A stretch of DNA of 64,000 nt from Tenuifilum thalassicum (GCF_013265555.1 NZ_CP041345.1:496001-560000); one strand, 5' to 3'; counted from the first letter of the stretch, positions 30,301 to 40,917 are shown. Translations and numbers: made by a program. Notes: generated by a model from the letters alone, not told the origin.

Positions 30301-30610
30301 TCCAATTAACCTTATCGCAAACTCGGCTGGAATAGAGTTCTCTGAAAGCTATCCTTCAATCAAAATACATCCAAACCCTTTTATAAATGAAGTAACATTC
30401 ATCTTTGCAGGTTTAGATCCTAAGCAGAGTATCAGTATGATTCTTTACAACTCTACTGGTCAACCCGTATTCAAAAAAGAGAATATTTCGGCTGAAAAGT
30501 TTGTGTGGAATGGTACCGATTTTAATGGAAATAGGATTGTTCCAGGAATTTACTTGGTTAGGTTTACAATAAATGGAATAACTAAAACATTCAAGTTAGT
30601 TAAGTATTAG
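21305..30610 (+). CDS. Giant LamG/FN3 surface protein with type A T9SS sorting domain
   Basis: A 3,101-residue secreted protein. Recognisable parts: N-terminal signal/anchor (about 10-37); fibronectin-III-like domains (about 195-560); a LamG-type lectin domain (about 598-745, ending MDDIRVWNKALTPQQ) set inside a carboxypeptidase-regulatory-like region; further CarboxypepD/CNA-like domains (about 870-1000); a long region with no recognised domain (about 1,290-1,665); two more LamG domains (about 2,000-2,150 and 2,200-2,372, each ending in an E[IL]RVW motif); two copies of an ECRG-containing beta module (about 2,594-2,705 and 2,899-3,010) flanking two GWNW repeats; and a type A sorting domain (IHPNPFINEVTFIF... 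to TFKLVKY). LamG and FN3 point to glycan or matrix adhesion. It sits between PorP/SprF genes. The target is unknown. Confidence 0.82.
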   Translation: MKTFFEISKGLIGKISTKFLFVTIIALLYPILGFSWNFDAKQHIQNFSINMATRQATFKMIVVRDDPNSSNDDNIQKFVAKINGKEYFHVYNKQHYPDSYNVCVYFFTTHPDQDEEMFGVHFPKPNPLIDPLIDNIQVTIEKQGDYNYAIFTFPLAEEDYFAKDYTLEFGQIDFEDEGSNTNIYDYVFGTITGWTPITVKNFTGSTDNCSAITLNWQFESKYPNDVFCRIRNNAGQIIFSGQGATSYVDFLGDPKPQNYNYTLEVGYGSKFAQQVTSKTDGSPPYSGYSDPSGVSVTNHTCKEIKLSWSEGSGGSAAEKYYISWDGGDAEVGKDQSSFSITSGIENKPYTLKIQTVNQCGFKTPGVTKTSNPQPLSAPSWVNVSSHSSDNTISLTWSAGSNHDKYKIERTSATNTVFFDDIDKNTTSYTDKGVSGCQTYTYKIYAINQCVPGGVASSARSGKLKPNITNTFNADKRLRASKGYYNDNVALNWDYDNENIIETFKIYRRDLPSGDFKLLETVDPTTSYTDKSAIPGKYYEYKVIGQTTCEDTIMSVPETEFCKDIGFCVQRGIVSGNVSFKNKTGVKGVHVIAETEDKFSATSLYFQNFNSYLRVPNNSNDNYSEEFTFQSWVLPNSTGTTQLFSKGTQYQVFHQPNRVTFVANGQSLSIDFQQKVDTFFCVNAVRDPDSLYIYIVYNELEVYKASVKRNITTPDNANDIFIGGTSNAFIGWMDDIRVWNKALTPQQVVDYSIQYLSGSEKGLRIYYHLDEMFYSNVYDISRDGSVFNENHGKVNGCLLSDVIPLKRQLAVKGITDINGNYIISNIPYTLGSIYKIVPVYEMHEFSPTQKQLFIGPGSSTHNDIDFEDIAAFKITGEVYYKNTNFPVKDVNIYVDGQVIIQENGKPVSTDELGRYEVYVPIGWHYLSVGKTGHVFVDEGRYPKEGKKNFQAPINGVNFTDSTLVKVIGRCAGGPVEAEKKLGLGHTKNNLGNAEILLTTEKGYDLSVAQTDSNGVWTNTYLKGEEDETFGSTSFAVKSVSKENITINPDPVTGEFVAYLLPEKYKVLDITAGQYTYPESAKITIDLTNSYNDNEEVDSVLVGYDAITGPVYRVDKCFYNEKKEFIYRTSPEIDVFNANDNSKVFWEKKYTTQSGETLDIVDVDGNPLTLHPILRQLNPYKLLIKVFERYINIDNNNAEDLVPVKDGRVEVQNFLAINRNKMQLSLNDSGEVFYSFTGGLPNITTSANEEESYTLTMGITALTGPNGAIQTDWKPNGKVFRAYLLGGMPTGNNFVTTGPNEIDMILRDPPGSGSYTYLEKGSTTTKTNSYNITNSMGNNLGISTQLGFSETFLIGGIGGGVIQTIEQLNDINVGLSISNEWVKEGQSVESITSVEKWSTSSSSDFVGAEGDVFIGHSTNIVYGLSYFVDLTPIDKGEGHVGSELNGLKIGKTTGIRVSPKFNTAFIYTQKHITDYLIPNLKYLRNQLLIQDNKYQYTSMLPVNDPNFGNDNDTANVRVEYYPEGKKIVGDSYSYLIPADWPKDSAFVDSVRFYNQQVKAWEKILADNEKEKLEAKQLKNISFDAGSTYESSQTISSTKTETNSYTFSISESLANTVGFEIKDQGFTLNMETAHSFSKTSSNGTEENNYTTFGYVLADENAGDYISIDVKEGKKPFSPIFIKRGGQTMCPYEDVEKTKYYHPGTVISEATMKRESPRLSCDDPIAEGIPADETAFFNLKIQNISETREDSWFQLIIDEASSQQGALIEMDGSPIGNGRLIYVPGHTTVNKVITLKKILDDVYDYENIKLILRSTCQETIADTISITAHFLPICTPVTLNLPLDNWIINTQGDTTLLCEISDYDLNSITFNSLSLQYKAESDQIWTTAMNFFVNESDYQSANEPKMLLTDSKASYSIPMHDLPDRTYIIQAISNCTDGTHNFSEPAYGIKDVKQPKPFGSPQPADGILSPGDEVLVTFDELINPATLITRNFSVRGSLNKSELKHEACLFFDGVNDYATALSGVNLDNKSWTIEFWVRRGEQRPGVILSQNQIELGFDASDKFYARLNNQTITSNTVISDLQTWYHVAVTYDYASKTSNIYINDIIDREAVPVTAEFKANGKLYVGKSVDGNSKFSGFIHELRVWEKPLGFATLYSMVYTKLVGNELGLSSYWPMDEANGELAADKSRNRHLSLFGAEWRVFPTGFASELKSGGYMTLPGNNIAFTELNNFTVEFYFKGDHQTNVVLFSNGRGDGSDYSPRTDYIWNIGFDATGKLYAKNNGNVILADKDVLDNKWHHLALIVNRAANTQLLIDGKLVAQKSSAEFGGMAAANFCFGAQQYLPAGAPYTYDQNFVGALDEIRVWNLARTVKQIELDMNSKLMGTEMGLVAYVPFDKYDALGTELIPSTVEVVDGNIDISTNSCELANVDVPNIKDVRPVKNLNFDWSVYENQLLINLKEQPATIEKCIIEFTVEEVQDMHKNRMASPITWTAYVNKNAVVWDEYEVNLQKRVNEPLEFSVKIMNLGGTQQNYTITGLPSWLTTDDAKGSLSPLSEKTIKFTVNPVLNIGDYAPTIYLTSDFGYAEKLNVNLNVYKEAPDWNVDTDKYQYSMGVVGKLKINESFSTNPNDMIAAFVGDECRGVAKSSYVKDLDTYLVFLTINSNQQSGEKVTFRIWNASEGLEHTDVTPTLTFSYNDIVGTISEPLIFETNSNTKFTQPISEGWNWISFNTYSQNLSSVPAMLSSLSLTNGDQVKSQSAFANYSPSYGWYGSLNSIGFNNKEMYMLKLAKSGTLIYSGSRLSPINIPIPIVKGWNWVGYTPSVNMTVNDALANIDPAAGDVIKSQTQFAVYDPNLGWVGNLTYMVPGRGYMFKTQADIDYLIYPESGLSKGNGTKMANKSTVECPWSFEPFKYPGNMSVIAEVLVNDFATDSLIVGAFVNQECRGWAYPTKVNNRYLYFLTIQGEDKENVEFKLFGVKSGYVYEVDEGLSFDLNSVVGNLVSPYPINLIANSAGIEFSESYPSIKIHPNPFINEVTFIFAGLDPKQSISMILYNSTGQPVFKKENISAEKFVWNGTDFNGNRIVPGIYLVRFTINGITKTFKLVKY

Positions 30611-30618
30611 TTGTAAAT

Positions 30619-30647
30619 GCTCTCGCTTGGTTTCTCCGAGCGAGAGC
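30619..30647. terminator. Strong intercistronic hairpin without U-tract
   Basis: GCTCTCGCT and AGCGAGAGC form a perfect 9-bp stem with an 11-base loop, eight bases after the giant gene's stop. No T-run follows, so it may be an mRNA-stabilising or processing hairpin rather than a terminator. Confidence 0.55.
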
Positions 30648-30679
30648 TAATTCTTAGTTTGACACAAAAGTTGAAAAAA

Positions 30680-31939
30680 ATGAAAAAGATAACGCTCTAT
30701 TTATTAATCTCATTATGCCTTGCCTCTATAGTAAGAGCACAGGATCCAGGATGGTCAGTTAACCCGGCTGATTATTCTTATACAATGACAATTACAGGAG
30801 TGTTTAATTATAATGGGTATGAGGTTACTAATGCTTCTGATAAGATAGCCGCATTTATCGATGGAGAGTGTCGGGGTGTTTCTGGTTTTGAACTCTCTGA
30901 GTCGAATAATAGGTACATGTTCTACTTGGTCGTTTATAGTAACGAGGAAAATAAAAATGTCACTTTCAAATATTATAATTCAACAAATAATACAACCTAC
31001 GATGCTGAACGAAGTGTAACCTTTAGCATTAATGGAATTGTTGGAAATCTTCAAGCCCCATTAGTACTGTCATATCCTACGCTTAGTAGCGAATCTAAAA
31101 TCCTAACTTTTAGTATTGAGAACCAAGTTGGAGAGACTTCTATAAACGATTATGAAATTAGCCTTCAAGTGCCAAGGGAAACTGATTTATCTAGGCTTTA
31201 TCCTGAATTTACCACTTCACCACTTGCATATGTTAGACTTCATGATCAATATGGACAGGCAGTTGTAAGTGGCCTGACCGAACTTGACTTCACGAATGAT
31301 GTAAAGTTCTGGGTTATGAGTGCCGATGAAACAGACACTTCATTCTATAATGTTCATGTAACCCATTATAACAATGTTCCATCTAAGGTTTCTCTAAGCG
31401 ATAGCATTATTGATGAAACATACAAAACAGGCTCATTGGTTGGATACTTGAGCGCAGATGATCAAGATTTTGAGGATATTCATTCTTTTGAACTAGTTGA
31501 AGGTGAGGGCGATAATCACAATTCAATGTTTTATATCAACGGAAATGAGCTCAGGTTGGCTAAGGATATTTATTTTCAAACAAACACATTCCTGTCAATT
31601 AGAGTTAAGGCCGATGATGGTATGGGTGGTGTTATTGAGCAACCATTACTAATAGTCTTTAGACTTCTTTCTGCTGAATCGCTTAGAGCTGCAAATATTG
31701 TATCGCCAAATGGTGATGGCATTTTTGACACCTGGATTGTTCAGAACCATCAGCTTTATAGCGATTATGACTTTTATATTTACTCTTCATCTGGCGAACT
31801 TGTTTTTAAGAGCAAGGGATATAATACCCCTTGGGATGGACGACGTAATGGCACCCTGCTGCCCATTGGTGCATACTACTATGTTGTTAAATCTCCCGAA
31901 GGTGCCGCAATGAATGGGGTAATTTCATTGATTTATTAA
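30680..31939 (+). CDS. Small adhesin-like protein with ECRG module, cadherin-like domain and CHU_C
   Basis: A 419-residue secreted protein. A signal peptide (MKKITLYLLISLCLASIVRAQ) is followed by a ~110-residue beta module with DKIAAFIDGECRGVSGFE, clearly homologous to two modules near the C-terminus of the giant protein upstream. Next come a bacterial Ig-like region, a cadherin-like domain (about 230-330, IDETYKTGSLVGYLSADDQD... and IRVKADDGMGG) and a C-terminal CHU_C type B sorting domain (ANIVSPNGDGIFDTWIVQN... to NGVISLIY). The start is at the signal-peptide ATG, not at the frame's earlier codon 63 bases upstream. The stop overlaps the next open frame, a PorP/SprF gene, matching the usual adhesin-SprF pairing. 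Confidence 0.83.
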   Translation: MKKITLYLLISLCLASIVRAQDPGWSVNPADYSYTMTITGVFNYNGYEVTNASDKIAAFIDGECRGVSGFELSESNNRYMFYLVVYSNEENKNVTFKYYNSTNNTTYDAERSVTFSINGIVGNLQAPLVLSYPTLSSESKILTFSIENQVGETSINDYEISLQVPRETDLSRLYPEFTTSPLAYVRLHDQYGQAVVSGLTELDFTNDVKFWVMSADETDTSFYNVHVTHYNNVPSKVSLSDSIIDETYKTGSLVGYLSADDQDFEDIHSFELVEGEGDNHNSMFYINGNELRLAKDIYFQTNTFLSIRVKADDGMGGVIEQPLLIVFRLLSAESLRAANIVSPNGDGIFDTWIVQNHQLYSDYDFYIYSSSGELVFKSKGYNTPWDGRRNGTLLPIGAYYYVVKSPEGAAMNGVISLIY

Positions 31940-31959
31940 TGATTTTAAAGCCTGTAAAC

Positions 31960-32820
31960 ATGAAACGGAAAATATTAGTACTTGTAATCATAGTTTCTTT
32001 GCATTTCGTTGCAAAAGGTCAAGTCGCTATAAATATTAATGGTTATACCAACAATTTGACTTTAATAAACCCAGCATCTATAACCAAGTTCGATGGTTAC
32101 AGAATTAGTGTAGGGCATAATATAGGTTGGTTAGGCATGAAAAAATCGCCTCAAACAACTTACTTATCAGCCGATGGACTTCTAACCGATAATATGGGTG
32201 GAGCAATCTCTCTTATCTCTAGTCAGCAGGGAATCTTTTCTGTAAGTCAGATTAGATGTTCATACATGTACAGAACACAGGTTGCTTCTGATCACCAGCT
32301 GGCATTTGGTGTATTGGCGGCAATTGAAAAAAACACGATAAGCACAGTTAATCTATCGCCCGATGAGATTGTCGATCCTACACTTTCTAATTCATATTAT
32401 AACCGATCGAATGTTATTGCAGGACTTGGTGTAGAATATTCATGGAACAACTTGCTGGTTGCTTTATCATCACCAATGTTCTATAATTCTTTTGCCAACT
32501 CTTTGGCTATTCAGAATTATTTTTACTCACAATACCAATTTGACATAAACGAGACCTGGAGCCTAAAACCGGGACTTTTACTTCGATATACACCAGGATA
32601 TCCATTCATGTCGGAGTTAACAGCAGCTGTTACATGGAATAGTTTAGTGTCTATGCGTTTGGGATTTAATACGAACCATGATTTTTCATCACTTGTGATG
32701 GTTCATTTAGATAAAATAAGTTTTTACTACTCCTATTCCATGCCATTTAATTCCCTTTCCTCAATTACAAGTGGAATGCATGAACTTTCCTTCTCTCTTT
32801 TCTTGAAATCAGGAAAGTAG
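31960..32820 (+). CDS. PorP/SprF-family type IX secretion membrane protein
   Basis: A 286-residue outer-membrane protein with a signal peptide (MKRKILVLVIIVSLHFVAKGQ) and the PorP/SprF opening INGYTNNLTLINPASITKFDGYRISVGHNIGWLGM, where N-PA near the N-terminus is characteristic. Alternating aromatic and polar strands follow to the end. The length is typical for a stand-alone SprF-like protein, unlike the OmpA-fused paralogue at 19.3 kb. It directly follows a CHU_C protein gene and ends the cluster. SprF-type proteins are needed for secretion or surface attachment of their neighbouring type B substrate. An ATG at 31939, overlapping the previous stop, is possible but the signal peptide argues for 31960. 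Confidence 0.87.
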   Translation: MKRKILVLVIIVSLHFVAKGQVAININGYTNNLTLINPASITKFDGYRISVGHNIGWLGMKKSPQTTYLSADGLLTDNMGGAISLISSQQGIFSVSQIRCSYMYRTQVASDHQLAFGVLAAIEKNTISTVNLSPDEIVDPTLSNSYYNRSNVIAGLGVEYSWNNLLVALSSPMFYNSFANSLAIQNYFYSQYQFDINETWSLKPGLLLRYTPGYPFMSELTAAVTWNSLVSMRLGFNTNHDFSSLVMVHLDKISFYYSYSMPFNSLSSITSGMHELSFSLFLKSGK

Positions 32821-32831
32821 GGAAATCATTT

Positions 32832-33323
32832 TTAATATTTAACTTTAAACAGGGCACTATATCCTTTAAAAGTGCCTTGTTTGCTATATTCGGCTTTACC
32901 AAAAGTTATTGATAGTACCTCTTTTTGCAGATATCCTTTTGAATCGATATACCATTTCTCTGTGAACAGCAATTTCCCAACCTGCGATTCATCAACCGAT
33001 TTCTCAGCAAGCATTTTTTTTACTTCCTCGGGCGTCAGGTATTCGTTGGTTGCATAATCGTATGCCTTTAACTTACCCGATAGAACATTCTTAAAAATGC
33101 CATCGATTAATGCTTTGTGATTGGTGTAACCAGCAAGACGTTCTGCCTCCCATGCATCATCATTATGAAGTTGAACAATTACTTCATATGTAATGCTATC
33201 GGCAACAATTTTGACTTCGTGTTCTGTTCCAGAACGGTCAACAATAATATTTTTTGGGGTAGGCTTATTGCATGAAACAGTAAGAAAAGCACAAAGCCCA
33301 AACAATAGTAGTTTGATATTCAT
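32832..33323 (-). CDS. Lipoprotein of unknown function, weakly GldN-like
   Basis: A 163-residue lipoprotein (MNIKLLLFGLCAFLTVSC, lipobox Cys18). The second half, with a KLKAYDYATNEYLTPEEVKKML segment and a following FTEKWYIDSKGYLQKEVLSI strand pair, is reminiscent of GldN/PorN of the T9SS core: a 'Y...T..LT.EEV' segment followed by a 'W..D' strand. The protein is much shorter and the likeness is weak. It is convergent with the last PorP/SprF gene (11 bases between stops) and follows dihydroorotase by four bases, so it is probably cotranscribed with pyrC. Function not known; lipoprotein nature is well supported. Confidence 0.6.
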   Translation of the reverse strand: MNIKLLLFGLCAFLTVSCNKPTPKNIIVDRSGTEHEVKIVADSITYEVIVQLHNDDAWEAERLAGYTNHKALIDGIFKNVLSGKLKAYDYATNEYLTPEEVKKMLAEKSVDESQVGKLLFTEKWYIDSKGYLQKEVLSITFGKAEYSKQGTFKGYSALFKVKY

Positions 33324-33327
33324 ATTT

Positions 33328-34674
33328 TTATGAATTGAATGACAACGACTCTCCTTTTGTTGATTCATCAAAAGAGCCTTTATTATATACTATCCTGCCA
33401 TTAACAATAGTCATTTCAACAGAATGATTGAATATGTATCCTTCAAATGGCGACCAGCTGCATTTGTATAAAATGTTATCCCGATTTACAACATATTGCT
33501 TGTCAGGGGCTACAAGTACCAAGTCGGCGTAATATCCTTCTCTTATAAAACCACGTTTTTCAATCCTATACAGGGTAGCAGGTGCATGGCACATCTTTTC
33601 TACTACTTTTTCAAGAGAAAAGTTTCCCTTTAAACTCATTTCAAGCATGGCAATAAGCGAATGTTGAACCAGTGGCCCACCAGAGGCCGATTTGGTATAT
33701 ACGTTATCTTTTTCACTTACCAAATGAGGTGCGTGGTCCGTAGCTACAACATCTAATACATTATTTTTTAAAGCATTAACTAGCGCTAACCTGTCTTCTT
33801 CAGTTTTTATACTTGGATTCCACTTAATTCTCCATCCTAATTTATCGTAATCGGCATCATTGAACCAAAGGTGGTGGACACAAACTTCTCCTGTTATTTT
33901 CTTTTCAGCTAATGGAATCTCGTTGTCTAGTAGTTCTAACTCTTTTTTAGTTGAGAGATGAAGAATATGCAATCGTGCATCATGTTTCTTGGCTAACCTT
34001 ACTGCTTTACTTGATGACAGATAACACGCATCGGTACTTCGTATGGTAGAATGATACTTGAAATCGATATTGTCACCAAATAAGCTTTTATAATGCTCAA
34101 GATTCTTTCTTATGGTTCCTTCATCTTCACAATGGGTTGTTATTATTGTAGGTGCATGCTTAAATATCTTTTCTAGCGCTTCGTCGTCATCTACAAGCAT
34201 GTTACCTGTTGAAGAACCCATAAAAACCTTCACTCCGCAAACCTTGTTAGGGTCAATCTTTATTAATTCTTCAATGTTATCATTAGTAGCGCCAAAATAA
34301 AAGGAATAATTTGCTAACGATTTTTCTTGAGCAATTTTAAACTTCTCGTTAAGATTTTCTAGTGTTACGCTTTGAGGTTTTGTGTTTGGCATTTCCATAT
34401 AAGAGGTAACACCTCCTGCAATTGCTGCTTTCGATTCGGTATATATGTCCCCTTTATGTGTAAGCCCTGGTTCCCTAAAATGAACCTGGTCGTCAATTAC
34501 TCCTGGAATAAGCAACAGATTGCTTGCATCTATTATTTCCTCTGGGGCATATTTGTTAAAATCTTCACCTGCATGGCCTATTTTTTCAATATACTTTCCA
34601 TTAACAATAACAAAGCCCTTTAATCTTTTTCCCTCATTAACTATTGTTGCATTTGTTATTGCGAATCGTGCCAT
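33328..34674 (-). CDS. pyrC: Dihydroorotase (class I)
   Basis: A zinc amidohydrolase that cyclises carbamoyl-aspartate to dihydroorotate in pyrimidine synthesis. The 448 residues contain the metal motif IDDQVHFREPGLTHKGD, YMEMPNTKP, a VKVFMGSS segment (candidate carbamylated Lys) and VVATDHAPHLVSEKD (metal Asp and His). The C-terminal half completes the TIM-barrel/composite beta structure (YADLVLVAPDKQYVV). The length and the DxxVHFREPG form place it with class I dihydroorotases (DHOase/PyrC of Gram-positive type). It lies in a run with the glycosyltransferase gene (14 bases upstream) and the lipoprotein. Confidence 0.95.
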   Translation of the reverse strand: MARFAITNATIVNEGKRLKGFVIVNGKYIEKIGHAGEDFNKYAPEEIIDASNLLLIPGVIDDQVHFREPGLTHKGDIYTESKAAIAGGVTSYMEMPNTKPQSVTLENLNEKFKIAQEKSLANYSFYFGATNDNIEELIKIDPNKVCGVKVFMGSSTGNMLVDDDEALEKIFKHAPTIITTHCEDEGTIRKNLEHYKSLFGDNIDFKYHSTIRSTDACYLSSSKAVRLAKKHDARLHILHLSTKKELELLDNEIPLAEKKITGEVCVHHLWFNDADYDKLGWRIKWNPSIKTEEDRLALVNALKNNVLDVVATDHAPHLVSEKDNVYTKSASGGPLVQHSLIAMLEMSLKGNFSLEKVVEKMCHAPATLYRIEKRGFIREGYYADLVLVAPDKQYVVNRDNILYKCSWSPFEGYIFNHSVEMTIVNGRIVYNKGSFDESTKGESLSFNS

Positions 34675-34688
34675 GCTGTATATTTTTA

Positions 34689-35435
34689 TTAATGTTGATG
34701 TAATTTCTTATAAGATACAAATAAACTTTTAAGCTTCATGTTTACTACACCCCATAAAGCTTCATTAAATATACCACCGCTCATTTTTGATACGCCTAAT
34801 TTTCTATCAGTAAATATTATTGGCACTTCAACTATATTGAATCCAAGTTTCCAGACTGTAAATTTCATTTCAATTTGAAACCCATATCCAATATGCTTTA
34901 TTTTGTTAAAATTGATTGAGCGTAAAACATCAGCTTTGTAGCATTTAAAACCAGCAGTGGTATCACTAATTTTCATTCCTGTTATCCAACGTACATATTT
35001 TGATGCAAAATATGACATCAAAACTCTTCCAATTGGCCAATTAACCACATTAACGCCATTAACGTACCGAGAACCTATGGCCAGGTCTGCTCCATTTGCA
35101 CAAGCATTATAAAGATGGATTAAATCTTCTGGATTATGTGAAAAATCGGCATCCATTTCAAACACATACTTATAGTTGTGCTCTAATGCCCATTTGAACC
35201 CAGTAATATATGCAGTGCCTAATCCCAACTTGCCAGGTCGTTGTATTAGAAATAGTCTATCAGGATATGTTTCTTGTTTTGATTTTACTTTTTCTGCGGT
35301 ACCATCGGGTGAACCGTCATCTATAATTAATAGGTGAAAATCTCCATCAAGCGACATCACCTTATCAATCATTCGATCAATATTTTCGCTTTCGTTATAA
35401 GTTGGTATAATTACAAGTTTTTCCTTAAAAGACAT
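34689..35435 (-). CDS. Polyprenol-phosphate mannose synthase-like GT2 glycosyltransferase
   Basis: A 248-residue family 2 glycosyltransferase like dolichol-phosphate-mannose synthase (Dpm1). Motifs are IIPTYNESENIDRMI at the N-terminus, LLIIDDGSPDGTAEKV, GKLGLGTAYITGFKWAL, the DxD-type EMDADFSHNPEDL, AIGSRYVNG and IVEVPIIFTDRKLGVSKMSG. There is no C-terminal transmembrane extension, as in the short Dpm1 type. It should transfer a sugar from a nucleotide donor to undecaprenyl phosphate for envelope glycan or protein glycosylation; the actual sugar is not determined by sequence. It is the first gene of the run with pyrC and diverges from the rRNA operon. Confidence 0.9.
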   Translation of the reverse strand: MSFKEKLVIIPTYNESENIDRMIDKVMSLDGDFHLLIIDDGSPDGTAEKVKSKQETYPDRLFLIQRPGKLGLGTAYITGFKWALEHNYKYVFEMDADFSHNPEDLIHLYNACANGADLAIGSRYVNGVNVVNWPIGRVLMSYFASKYVRWITGMKISDTTAGFKCYKADVLRSINFNKIKHIGYGFQIEMKFTVWKLGFNIVEVPIIFTDRKLGVSKMSGGIFNEALWGVVNMKLKSLFVSYKKLHQH

Positions 35436-35585
35436 TTTTAATAACGTTATAATGAACTTTGCGAAGATAGTCTATTTTGATGAATTTTATAAGAGATTAA
35501 AAAAAAAATAGATTTTTATTATTCTGATATTCAGCAGTCAAATGAGAGACTAAACACTCTTTAACAGAAATAATTCACAAAATAG

Positions 35586-35616
35586 TTTGTTTGTAAAAAA
35601 AAACGTTCTACTTTTG
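35586..35616 (+). promoter_or_regulatory. rRNA operon promoter P1
   Basis: TTTG (35586-35589), 19 bases, TACTTTTG (35609-35616): a full match to the Bacteroidota -33/-7 promoter. It is followed by the motif CACCCGCTTTCGG. Confidence 0.8.
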
Positions 35617-35709
35617 CACCCGCTTTCGGAAGGGAAGCGCCGCGAGGAGGGGGGCAAGTGAGAGATGAGACAGGATTTTGGGGCAGAAAAAAAAAGTTTT
35701 GAAAACCCC

Positions 35710-35740
35710 TTGCGCGGAACGAAAAAAGTGCTTACCTTTG
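35710..35740 (+). promoter_or_regulatory. rRNA operon promoter P2
   Basis: TTG (35710-35712), 20 bases, TACCTTTG (35733-35740). It is followed by CAGCCCGTTTCGG, nearly the same initial transcribed sequence as P1. The stretch between the glycosyltransferase gene and 16S (35436-35961) holds these promoters and the leader, and no gene. Confidence 0.8.
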
Positions 35741-35823
35741 CAGCCCGTTTCGGTTAGAGGCGGGGATGTACTGAGAGAGGTAATCCGGACCAGCCCGGAG
35801 GGGCGGGTCAGCAAGATAGGATT

Positions 35824-35851
35824 GAGGGAGTTCTTTGACGCGATGGTACCG
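35824..35851 (+). promoter_or_regulatory. rRNA leader element: GTTCTTTGACG repeat, 5' arm of the 16S processing stem
   Basis: GAGGGAG-GTTCTTTGACG-like sequence (35824-35840) recurs before 23S. TGGTACCG (35844-35851) pairs with CGGTACCA at 37558-37565 after 16S, with adjacent CGCG pairing, so it is part of the RNase III-type stem around pre-16S. Confidence 0.6.
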
Positions 35852-35961
35852 AATTAGGAAGTAAGCAGCAAGATAAAGAAGTAAGTCAGCCTGAGAGCGA
35901 CCCCCGTGGCGAAGAGCCGCGGACGGGGTGGACAGGAAATAAAAAAGGACAGCTTTCTGTA

Positions 35962-37492
<1,531 letters not shown>

Positions 37493-37588
37493 AGGGCCTG
37501 CGTTCGCGGGCCGCGGGGGAAGAGGGCTGATGGATAGGCTTGCAGCTGAACGCCTTTCGGTACCAGGACGCGTTACCCAACAACGGGG

Positions 37589-37662
37589 AGTCCCGTAGCT
37601 CAGCTGGTTAGAGCGCTACACTGATAATGTAGAGGTCCCCAGTTCAACTCTGGGCGGGACTA
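37589..37662 (+). tRNA. ileT: tRNA-Ile (GAT anticodon)
   Basis: A complete cloverleaf of 74 bases. Acceptor AGTCCCG pairs with CGGGACT, the D arm is GCTC/GAGC, the anticodon arm CTACA-CTGATAA-TGTAG carries GAT, and the T arm is CCAGTTCAACTCTGG. Discriminator A is not followed by an encoded CCA. It lies in the 16S-23S spacer. No tRNA-Ala follows, although many rRNA operons carry the Ile-Ala pair. Confidence 0.96.
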
Positions 37663-37742
37663 CGCTGAAGCGGGATGCGATGCGAGGGAACGGTCACGGG
37701 GAGCCGTGGCGATGCCCGCAGGGGCAGGAAGAGTTCCGCGAT

Positions 37743-37766
37743 GAGGGCGTTCTTTGACGTGGTGGT
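37743..37766 (+). promoter_or_regulatory. Second GTTCTTTGACG leader repeat, 5' arm of the 23S processing stem
   Basis: GAGGGCGTTCTTTGACG repeats the 16S leader element. The following GTGGTGGTGGTGAG pairs with CTCACCACCGCCACGT at 40753-40768 after 23S, forming the pre-23S processing stem with one G-U pair. Confidence 0.6.
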
Positions 37767-37886
37767 GGTGAGAAACAGAAATTAGAATAGAGAAAGAAGC
37801 GAAAGAGGCAGGCACGCGCGAGCGTGCGGGCCCCGAGCGAGATAGAGATTTGAAGGCGCGATACCGGGGTGTCCGGTACCGTGCCG

Positions 37887-40724
<2,838 letters not shown>

Positions 40725-40803
40725 GGCGCGGTGCGGGTCACCGCGCCGCGCGCTCACCACCGCCACGTTCACGATATCACCCCTGGGATCAGGGGAACAG
40801 GTC

Positions 40804-40912
40804 TTGGGTGGCTACAGCGGCGGGGATCACCCCTTCCCATTCCGAACAGGGCAGTTAAGCCCGCCAGCGCCGATGGTACTGCGTAACAGCGGGGGAGTAG
40901 GTCGCCGCCCCC
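40804..40912 (+). rRNA. rrf: 5S ribosomal RNA
   Basis: Conserved core CCCATTCCGAACAGGGCAGTTAAGCCCG and CGCCGATGGTACTGCG, then GGGAGAGTAGG-like GGGGGAGTAGGTCG. Terminal helix GGGTGGC (40806-40812) pairs with GCCGCCC (40904-40910). Ends are approximate. Confidence 0.93.
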
Positions 40913-40917
40913 CTTTC

